Shown: positions 18,711 through 29,900 of the stretch, piece after piece | Position numbering within the stretch: position 1 is the stretch's first letter | How the letters are laid out: each line of letters begins with the position of its first letter | Source of the DNA: Salarias fasciatus | Lineage: Eukaryota; Chordata; Actinopteri; Blenniiformes; Blenniidae | DNA length: 64,000 nt | Direction of reading: 5' to 3' | NCBI RefSeq assembly: GCF_902148845.1 | Contig: NW_021941230.1 | Span: 15,339,797-15,403,796, forward strand | Notes under the pieces: generated by a model | What the model was told of the DNA's origin: nothing | What the model saw: only the letters and a program-made list of their open reading frames with translations | Database searches by the model: none | Translations under genes and position numbers: made by a program

Positions 18711-18753
<43 letters not shown>

Positions 18754-21093
18754 TTAATGAATCAAAGTCAGTTTGCCGTTTTTATGTTTCACGTTAATTT
18801 ATAATCATATTTAATCATTAATACACAGAAATATTTTTGGTTTTTAGCTCAATGTACTTATTCATGAATGAAATAATAGATCTGCACGTAAAAAATGTCC
18901 CTAAAAAAATCAAAATACATTGATAAAACATAGGATTAGCTGTGCATAATAAGTTTTCCATCTATATTAAAATGTTTCCATTTGTATGATTTAGAAATAT
19001 ATTTTTATTTTGGTAATTATTGATCAATACAATCTTATGAATGCAGCAAGACAGAGATATTTGTTTTTATTCATGCATCTCTCCATTAATTAATTTATTT
19101 AGTGATTTATTGGTACTTTAACTCATTCGTATGTTGACTTATCAAGATATTTAAAGCGATGCTTCAACATTTTGGCAAATTGGCCCATTTAGCGCAATTC
19201 CTTAGTCATTTCGAACAGCATACTTACTGTTTTTTGTGAGGGCGAGCTGTTGTTTATTCAGAGGTGAGTCGGGGAAGGTTTTCGGGACGGACACAATGGA
19301 GGTGAACGGTATTTTTGCTTCCCCTTGTCAAACTCATCAAATACACAATCCAACAACCCCAAAACACTTTGGTGGACACGTTATAATCCGCACATTCACT
19401 ACGCTGTGGAACACCAACAAATAATATTGTGGCGTTACGACACTGAAGCAAATACTGGGAACTATTTTTTCCTTTTGAAATCACTACGCCCAGACGCCAT
19501 ATTTAGTAAGCAGTCTTAGCAATCTTCGCATAAACAACTCAATCTCGTAATTTTGCATTAATATTTCACAGCGTAGTGAATGTGCGGATTATAACGTGTC
19601 CACCAAAGTGTTTTGGGGTTGTTGGATTGTGCATTTGATGAGTTTGACGAGGGGAAACAAGAATACCATCCACTTCCATTGTGTCCGTCCCGAAAACCTT
19701 CCCCGACTCACCTCTGGATAAACAACAGCTCGCCCTCACAAAAACAGTAAGTACGCTGTTCGAAATGACTAAGGAATTGCGCTAAATGGGCCAATTTGCC
19801 AAAATGTTGAAGAATCCCTAGTAGACAATGTCTCAACCAACCGTGTAGAGAACAGTAAGTTGTTTATTTTTTGGCCAGGTGACGTTTTTTCTCATATTGA
19901 ATTGATTTATTGATGCACTATTTATGTTTATTGACTTTTAGTCAGTTATATTCTTACTTTATGACACATTTTTCAGTCACACTTAACTATTTTTGTCAAT
20001 CAAACATTTACTTTTTGAAAACTTTCATTTTTCATGGATTAATTTCCGTGTTTATTTATTTCCAGCTATGAAAAAAATGAATGTTTCGAACTTTAAGGAT
20101 GAGAAATAATGTGAAAATATGAACGAATGAGTTTTGAGTTCCAGTTTGGATAAATTGGGACTAACCGGACTGTTTGCTCGTCTTCCTCAGATCGTGGGTC
20201 TTCCAGGACCGTCGGGACCGGCGGTGGGTTTCTGGGTTTCTGTCTCTCGGGGTCATCGTGGGGGTCGGCGGTCTCTCTGGGGGGCCTCATCGTGTCTCGC
20301 TCTCGTCCTGTAGGGGCCTCCGGGAGCGCAGGGCCACAGGGGACCCAGAGGATTCAAAGGCAGACGGGTAATCTCATCTACGGAGACCTGCTGATGAAGG
20401 ACGGCGAGGATGACGATGATGTGTCACCCGCAGGGCTTCCAAGGACCTCCGGGCTTCGATGGCGAGCCTGGTATTCCGGGAAATCCAGGACAGGCCGGAC
20501 CCCCAGGACACCCATCCCTTCCCGGGGTGAGAGCCGCGGCGGCGCCCCCTGCAGGTCAGACAGTGACCCGTCAGGCCACTGAACGTGTGCGTCTTTTATT
20601 CTGAAGGGGAACCTGGTGGCTCAGATGGCGTCGGGCTTCGGCGAGAAGTCCGGTCTGGCCGGCATGGTGTCTCAGACCCGGGTGAGTCTCGGCACGGCGT
20701 CGCCGGCGGTCGGTTCGGACTGCGTGTGACCTGATGCTGTGCTTTCAGGGCGAAGCGGGACCTCGAGGACCTCCGGGATCTCCCGGACCACAGGTGAGGA
20801 ACCTCATGACGCCAAAGGCGCTCGCCGATCAGACGTGACGCGGATCCTGAGTCTTGATGTTCCTGTCCAGGGTCCGCACGGCGGCCAGGGGATCCCCGGA
20901 GAGGCCGGAGAGCCCGGACTGATGGTAGGGACCCCCCTCGCTGCAGGAGACGGGGGCATGGGGGGCCAAACTGATCCTGTTCCTGTTTTCAGGGCGAGCC
21001 GGGTCACCGGGGTCCAGACGGACCGGCAGGGAAGAACGGGCCTGACGTGAGTCACATCCCGCCAAACCCCGGAGCCGAGCGTCCCAGTGTGAC

Positions 21094-21124
<31 letters not shown>

Positions 21125-22394
21125 TCCTTCAGGGGCTACCCGGACCGTCAGGAGCGACGGGGGAGCCAGGATTTCCCGGATCGGCGGTAACTCGCCGTCC
21201 CACACACACCAGTGAGTCTTGCAGTCTGCCGTCGTGACGCTGATGATGTTTGGCGTTGAACCCGCAGGGCGCCCGAGGATTCCCCGGACTCCCGGGTCAT
21301 CCTGGACTCAAAGGACACAAGGGACACGCTGGACCGACGGGATCGAGAGGCGAGCCGGGACCAGCCGGGGGGAAGGTAGGAGCGGCCGAGCCGACCCCGT
21401 GACCCCGTGACCCCTGAAGCGCCCCTCGTCACATCTGTTTGTACTTTCAGGGTAAATCCGGCGCCTCCGGTGTGATGGGCGCTCCTGGTCCGCTGGTAGG
21501 CGACGCACACCCTGCAACAGCACGTCCCTGTCAGGGGGCTCATGCTAACAAATGCTAATGCTAACGTGTGTCCCGCTCCAGGGTCCGCCCGGCCTGCAGG
21601 GAGAGCGAGGCCGCCTGGGAGCGACCGGTCCTGCGGTACGAATCCAGAACGCCAGAGGCTCCAGAGCCGGAGACCAGAGGACCTGAACGTCTTCCTGTTT
21701 CTGTTTCTCTTCAGGGGAAACGAGGGACGCCCGGAGACGTCGGCAAACCGGGACCTGTGGTGAGACGTCGTCTCCTCCGTCCGAGGCTCGGAGCTCCAGG
21801 AGGCGAGTCCCTGCAGGGTCTTATAACCAGGTCTTCCTCTCCAGGGTCCTCTGGGAATTCCCGGAGTTCCAGGATTCCCCGGGAGTCCGGGCATGAAGGG
21901 GGAGGCGGGGCCGACGGGGGTCCGGGGGAGTCCGGGGCCACAGGGGGCCAGAGGAGACGCCGGACATGTGGGACCTCCGGGGAAGACCGGGCAGCAGGTG
22001 GGACTCAGCTTCAGCACTCTCCCCTCTTAATATTATTAATTACTTATTATTGTTATCTCTGTTATTGTGTTACTAGATGAGTTTTATTCAACCTGAAAAA
22101 AAATCATGTTATTATTTTTATTTATTTTATCTATTTATTTATTTATTTATTTTATCTCTATCATTGATTGGGTTACGAGATGAGTTTTATTCAACATAAA
22201 AAAATCATGTTATTATTTTTATTTATTTTATCTATTTTTTATTTATTTATTTATTTAATTTTATTTATTATCTCTATTACTGATTGTGTTACTAGATGGG
22301 TTTTATTCAACATTAAAAAAAATATATTATTTATTTATTTACTTTCTTTTTATTTGGGTTTTATTCAAATTTAAAAATATAAACTGCTATGCGA

Positions 22395-22444
<50 letters not shown>

Positions 22445-22812
22445 GGGGGCAGAGGGGCCTGATGGAGCTCCAGGAAGTCGAGGACAGGCGGTACGTCCTC
22501 AGCTCGTCTCCGTCTAAAACGCTGCTGTCAATAAAGTTTTCTAAACTCTTTGTTCGAACCTCTGCAGGGGCTCGCGGGGATCCAGGGGCCCCCCGGGCAG
22601 ACGGGTCAGCCGGGACCCCCTGGTCCCCAGGGAACCACCGGAGCACAGGGAGCCAAAGGCCAAGTGGTAGAGTGTGACTTCCTGTCTGTGTGTGTGTGAG
22701 TGTGTGTGTGTGTGTGAGGCTTTACACGGAGTGAACCGGAGTGTGTCTACAGGGAGAAGAAGGAGTTCCTGGATTCAAAGGAGAGGCTGGACTGAAGGGA
22801 GAGCGAGTGAGT

Positions 22813-22881
<69 letters not shown>

Positions 22882-23929
22882 CTCACCAGCTTTCCTGACA
22901 CAGTCTGTGCTCATGGGCCTCAGAGTTTTGTGAGTGCGCCCCCTGGTGGCGAACTTCAGCTACTGCTTCTCCCAAAAAGTTTAATCCAATAAAGTGTGTA
23001 CTTTGTGTTTTCCGTGGATCAATACTCACACACTATGTGGCCGGCTGGCAGGGGGACCACGGCATTCCGGGTCCGCTGGGTCCGATCGGAGAGGAGGGGA
23101 AGAGGGGACCCCGGGGCGACGCCGGGTCCACGGGGAACCCAGGGCCGCAGGGAGAGACGGTGAGTGTGTGACGCTTCCAATTTAATTCACAACAAATCAC
23201 ATGAGCTCAACACTCTCACAATGACGAGTTCAGTTCTTTCCTACACACTGCTCACGTCTCAATAACACACACTACAGTCGATTTAAGTGAGCAAAGCTAA
23301 TTCTGTTAGCCGATTTCTACATTACTTACTTTTCTGCCTACAATTCCTTAAAAAAATGTAAGACACACCTGTAACATCTGTAACACTGACATGCATTGAT
23401 ATCTAAAGGCATTGAAAAGCAGTTTTAACGGTAACTGACCTGAAAAGAACCAAACTAACAGTTGAGTTTAGCTGCAACCCTCCACCCCCTGGTGGCTGAA
23501 GGTGGGTACTGCAACCCTACAGAGTCAGGAAATACGCAAAAATTATTAAAATAATACAGATTAAAAAGTTATTCCATGAATGTAGGAAAGGAAAAAATGA
23601 ATAAACAAGAAAAAAAAATGTAACGCAAGGTACAAATCACTTAAAATAAAATGAAAAAATAAGTAAATCAAGCAAGTAAGACACCAAATAGCCAGAAGAG
23701 AAAAACATGTTAATGAACATGCATTGTTTGGATGAGGGAAATTAAAATATAAATAAATTTTAAAAAGCTAAGAAAAGAGGTTACTAAATATTTAATAGGA
23801 TTAAAATGCGCCAAAATAACTCAATGATAATTTTTTTGTTTTAAATTTAGTAAATCAGTAAATTTGGCAAAAACACAAGATATGGGTAGAATCAATGTTA
23901 ATAATCATACTGAATGGAGTTAATATGAT

Positions 23930-23972
<43 letters not shown>

Positions 23973-26900
23973 GGAGCTCCAGGAAACCGAGGTTTCCCTG
24001 GCGCTGATGGATTACCTGGACAGAAGGTGAACCTCGCTTCATCTCTCGCTTCGTCTGCGTTCTGTGGTTCATGTCTGAAACGTGTTTGTCTGTTTGTTTG
24101 TTTGTTTTCTTTAATGCGTGCAGGGAGCTCAGGGTGAGAGAGGGCTGCCCGGGTCAGCTGGAGCCAAGGGCTTAGAGGGAGACCCAGGACGGGCCGGAGA
24201 GCCAGGCCTCACAGGAGCTCGGGTGTGTCTCTTCCGCATTGTTTTATTTTAAATTCAATCAGCTGAGTCGGACCGCCGGCTTCAAGTCATCACCAGGAAA
24301 CTGTGACTCAGGTCGTCGGTGTTTCTGTCCGACAGGGTCTCACGGGACTGATCGGCGCCCAGGGTCCAGAGGGGAAGCCGGGACCGATGGTGGGTCGCCT
24401 CCTTCCTCCCACAGAGGCCGACTCCGATCCGTTTGTGTCGCGACGAATCGGATTTCTGTCTTTCAGGGCTCGGCGGGAGACGACGGCAAGCAGGGTTCGG
24501 CCGGATCGACGGGCTCCAGGGGCCCCGCGGGCTCCATGGGTCTGCCGGGGCCCAAGGGCTTCACTGTGAGTACCGTGTGTGTGTGAGGGGGGGAGGTGTG
24601 TGAGCAGCCATGTTTGACTCCATGTGGTGTTTTCCAGGGGGACGCTGGGAAGATGGGGGAGGCGGGCAGCGGAGGAGCTCCCGGTCCGAGGGTGAGTCCA
24701 GGTCTCTCGATGAGTAGCAGACCGCCGGGACAAAGGGTCCTCATCAGCTCTCAGTAGGGCTGCAAAGGGGCGGAAAATGTCCGGTAAATTTCCGGTAAAT
24801 CTCCAGAAACTTTCCATGGGAAGTTAAGCTGGGGAATTTTGGAAAGATTCCAAATTAGAAACTTTCCATGGGAATTATGGGAATTTATCAGAATTAACTG
24901 GAAATTGGGGGTAATTTAAAAAAAAAAAAAAAAGGAATCATATCCAAACATAAATGTAAATATTTTATGTCATAAGCAGACATCCATGCAAAATAATACA
25001 AAAACATGACATTTCAACAGATTTATTTCAGTAGAACTTTACTTTTTATTCTTGTATCATGAGCAATTATTTTAACGAACAACCAAAACATGAATGTTGA
25101 GTAAATACTCACCCCTCCCCTCCCAATCTGCAGAAGAAACAGCATCAAATTTGAGGTAGCTACCACCATAATTAGCTAGCCTCTTAAATGGTCAATGAAA
25201 TGAAAACTAGCTTTCATTTAGCACCGAACTTAACAGCTAGTTAGCTACTGCAACTGTATTAATACATTTTTATTTAATATATGCAAGTTAACAGGGCTTA
25301 CGTAAATATATTTACCCCATGATATTATCAAAACTTACTCGCCTCAAATGTGTAGCTCCAATAGTCTTGTGCTTTGAGCTGAAAAGTGTGGCCTCCAGCC
25401 TTCAAGAAATCACCAGTGCATGTGATGGAGGAATGCCCAGTGCATGAAGGGGGCGTGGCCTCAATAGCCCTGCAGTAAGCAGTGTGCTGTGTGCATGTGA
25501 TTGAGCAGTGTACTTGCATTAAATCTGGTTGTTTTAGCCAAGACTATGCTGCAATATATTCCCCCCAACTATATTTAGGTTCCCTGTTAAGGGCCGACCT
25601 TCAATTTTGTAAATTTCCTATTTATTCCCGTTTATTCCCATATATTCCTGTTAATTCCTGTTTATTCCCATATTTTCCCGTTAATTCCCATGGAAAGTTT
25701 CCAACTTTGAAAATTCCTGGAATTTTGCAACCGTAGCTCTCACTGTGTTTCAGGGAGCCAACGGGAAGGACGGCGAGGCGGGAGCCGCTGGGCCGGCCGG
25801 ACCTCCTGTAAGAACCACCCCCCACCCCCGAGACAAACACACTCAAACCGATGTCTTCATCTTGACCTTTGATCTTTGCTGTTCTTCAGGGTCCCGCTGG
25901 TAAAAGAGGAGAGCAGGGGCCTCAGGGAGTGAACGGTTTCCAGGTACGTGTGTGTCCTCTCCGATTGGCGTCAAAACACGACGACACAAAAATCAACATT
26001 TCATTGTGTTTTTTTTCAGGGACTGCCTGGAACCCAAGGCCCGCCTGGAGAGTCGGGGAAACCGGGAGCTGAGGTACGATGGTGAAAAATGCGACAGAAG
26101 GTAGTTTTGGAGTGAAGAGATGAACTCTGGGTGAAAAAGGATGCTGACGTTTCAGGGTCTCGCGGGAGAAGTCGGCGCTAACGGAGCCACGGGTCCCAGA
26201 GTGAGTTTATCCACCCGTTCCTCCATCCTTCCATCAGTATCCGTTCATCCGGACTCATGCATGTGTGGTTGTACCTGACAGGGAGAACGAGGCCCTCCTG
26301 GAGAGAGGGGTGAAATTGGACCCAACGGGCTGCAGGGACCTAAAGGAGGTCCAGGTGGACCCGGACCAGACGGACCCAAGGTAGCTCCGCCGTCACCTCG
26401 AGTCAGAGCAGACCGGTGAGCTCAGGATCCGCCGTGAACCGGGCTCTGTTTGCACCTTCCAGGGCAGCTCGGGTCCGGCCGGCGGTGTCGGAGAACCGGG
26501 CGGTCCGGGACTCCAGGGGATGCCTGGAGAGAGGGGGGTACCAGGACCATCGGGACCCAAAGGAGACACTGTGAGTTCCTCCAGACGGCTGCTTACTTTG
26601 TGTCTGAAATAACCGGAAGAACTGAGTTCCTCATTTCTTCCTTCAGGGTTCTGTTGGAGATAAAGGATCTGAAGGCAAAGCTGGAGCTGACGGTGCGAGG
26701 GTGAGTCTCACACACACACACACACACACTCTGTCACTGTTTAAACTTCTACTTTATGTCTAAATTAATCGTATTTTTCTATTTTCTGCTTCTTTTTTAA
26801 AAAAAAAGGGACTTCCTGGTTCTGTCGGCCCGGTCGGTCCTGGCGGACCCAACGGAGACAAGGTGAGCTCAGAGGTTTGATTTAAAACCTTCTGAACATG

Positions 26901-29900
26901 GAGGTCAAGATTTCGCCATCAGTAAGTAACGAAGTCTCCCGTGGTCTTCAGGGTGAACCCGGACCGCCGGGGCCGTCGGGGCGCAGAGGCACCAGAGGCA
27001 TCGCGGTGCGTACCGGGGTTCTCGTACATTTTCTTGGACGTTTCTCAGAAAAAAACAGTCTTTAAAATCTGTTGTGACGCTAACAGGGTTCTACGGGAGA
27101 GCCGGGTCCCACCGGCGCTGCTGGCTTCGCCGGGCCTCAAGTAAGATCCACAACGAGCACCGCGAACGGCCCGGCAGACCATCACTCTCTCAGCTCGGAG
27201 GCTTCATCTCATCCCGTCCTTTACAGGGTCCGGACGGGCAGCCCGGGGCCAAAGGTGAAGCCGGCGAACCCGGATTGAAGGGTGAAGGGGGACCACCCGG
27301 TCCACAGGGGACGGCCGGGAAGTCTGGAGGACAGGTACGAGATCTGAGAGTTGGTGGATCCACCGGTACCTGTGATCGGAGAAGGGAGGCGGGGTCACTT
27401 CCTGTTTTAGATGAATCAGCCTGCGCCTGTGTTCCCAGGGTCCCGTTGGCGTGACCGGACTGAAAGGAGGAAGAGGGACTCAGGGTCCAGCGGTGAGCCT
27501 TTCTCCACATCGCCTCCGGGCTTATAACCAAAGCAGCTGTCAGTAGGACGCCTCCTCTCTCCCTGCAGGGCTCTGCTGGATTTCCTGGCTTACCTGGAGG
27601 AGTGGGCACACCTGGATCCCTCGTGAGTTTCAACACCTTGAATTTATCTGATTTTGTTGATTTTGTGAAGGAATTTTGACAGTTTTTGGTCAAAAGTGAC
27701 ACAAATGTCAGTTTTTAATGACATTCTCACGTCCTCACCGGGACTCTCTGCCCGTCTCAGGGTGCTGTCGGGGCTGACGGGCCCATAGGTCCTCCAGGAA
27801 AGCGCGGTCCTCCAGGGGTTCGAGGAGAGAACGGCGGTGTGGGGCGTCAGGGTGAAAGTGGAGCTCCGGGTCCCGCGGGTGGTCCTGGGGAGAAAGGAGA
27901 CTCCGGCGAGGATGGACCTCCGGTGGGTGATTAGATGAACTGTCAGCGAATAAATCCCGAGACGTTTCGGCAACTGATGAGTTCTGGTGTGCCACCATCA
28001 GGGTCCTGATGGACCTCCGGGACCGGCTGGCACGGCAGGACAGAGAGGTGTGGTGGGACAGCCTGGAATCAGAGGAGAGAGCGGCATGCTGGGACTTCCT
28101 GGTCCTGCTGTGTGTATTCTATTGTTGCTTTGTTCACGGTTGGCCGAACAGAGCCGGTGCGCTGTGACTAAAAAGTTTGAGTTTGTGTTTTCCTAAGGGT
28201 CCGCCAGGAAAGCCTGGACCTGTTGGGTCTCAGGGGGGCAAAGGGCCAGCTGGTGGGGTGGGATTACCCGGCTCTACAGGCCCAAGAGGAGAGGCTGGGC
28301 CAGAGGTTTGTCTCGTCTGGACTCAGCTTTGTGATTTCTTTGCAGATGATTCACTGTCGTGTGTTGAGACGTCGTGTCTTTATGTTCACTCTGCAGGGCG
28401 TCACTGGAGAAGAGGGGCCTCCGGGCAAAGACGGTCTCGTGGGACAGAGGGTACAAATGGATTTGACACGCATTTCTGAGGTCAGCTGAGCTTTGGACGT
28501 GCGCTGATTGCTGACGTTTTGTGTAACTGCAGGGAGACCGGGGAAACAGCGGTCCAGAGGGTCTGGCTGGTGTTCCGGGGTCTCCGGGGACGGAGGGTCC
28601 GGTGGGAATGACAGGCAGTCCGGGACCAGAAGGCGAAAAAGTGGGTCTCACAAACAGAGTCGGGACAAAATTAAAGCTAACGTAGCATCTGCTACATGGT
28701 CATGAACGCGCTTGCTACTGTGTTGTCCCTCAGGGTGCTAAAGGTCCACCTGGAGCTCCAGGAGGAGCCGGAGTTCGAGGAAAAGTGGTAAGTTGAGGAC
28801 TTCCTGGTTCACAATTGGCATCGGGGCAGAAACAAAACATTTGGCAGGGTCCATAGCAATGACCTGTGTCTGGTCTCAGGGCCCTCAAGGACCACAGGGA
28901 GAGAAAGGAGCCGCTGGAATTCAAGGAGAGAGGGGTCAGAAAGGTCACCGAGGCTTCACCGGACTCCAAGGCCTGCAAGGAATCACTGTAAGAACCATGA
29001 AGACTTCGTGAAGAAGTCCTTGACTGGTGGTCCTGTTTGGGTGGAGATGCCCACATCTGAGGGTGGTTCTCTGTTTCAGGGGGCAACGGGAGACGTTGGA
29101 GCTGCAGGATTTGCTGGACCAGCTGGACCCAGGGTGAGTGGCCGCCAGAGATTCAACAGGGAGTTTGTTGGACGACTGAGCAAGGTGTTCTCCTTCATTG
29201 AGAGGCTCAGTCTGAAGTAGTTCGGATGATATTAGGCCCAACATAATGGATGAGGCAAGGTGAGACGGTTTTTCACAGACGTCCAGCCACCGAACCTCGA
29301 TTCGGTTCAAGATTTTGTTTAGAGTCTTCATCGTCTAATGAATTGTTAACCTGTGTATTCACAAACAAGGGTCACACTGTGCAAAATCCACCGAAAGTGT
29401 CAGTGAATGACTTTGTGAAAATGGGGAAACCATTCAAATTCCACTCAGCGTCCCTCGTTACCGACTGCTTAAACCATTCACACACATGTAGGTTTCATTA
29501 TCATATATGGGTCAAAGATAATGTCCAACACCGACTCTCCACCGGAGCTCCCGCTCTGAGGCGCTGGTTTTCTCATCTGTGTGACAGGGGCCTCCAGGAG
29601 TGGTGGGACCACCAGGAAAGGAGGGCAACATGGGACACCCTGGACCGATGGGCGCTCCGGGCAGCAGAGGAGCCGGCGGAGACATCGGGGCTCAGGTGGG
29701 ATCGGGATTCTTCCACTATGGTTCATGACATCAAACCTGAGAGGATTATCTACTCAAGCAAAGCACATGTTTTCTAATATTGTTGGTTTTTGAAATCAAA
29801 ACCCTGACCCTGAAGGAGCTCTTCTGACAGATGAATCTGTTTCCATCAGGGTCCTCCTGGAGAACCTGGACCTCCAGGTCCTCCGGGGTCTCCAGGGCCC

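Noticed and set aside
20804-22017. Long minus-strand frames rich in Pro and Ser across the collagen exons
   Set aside because: Antisense of Gly-X-Y codons, which lack stops by composition.
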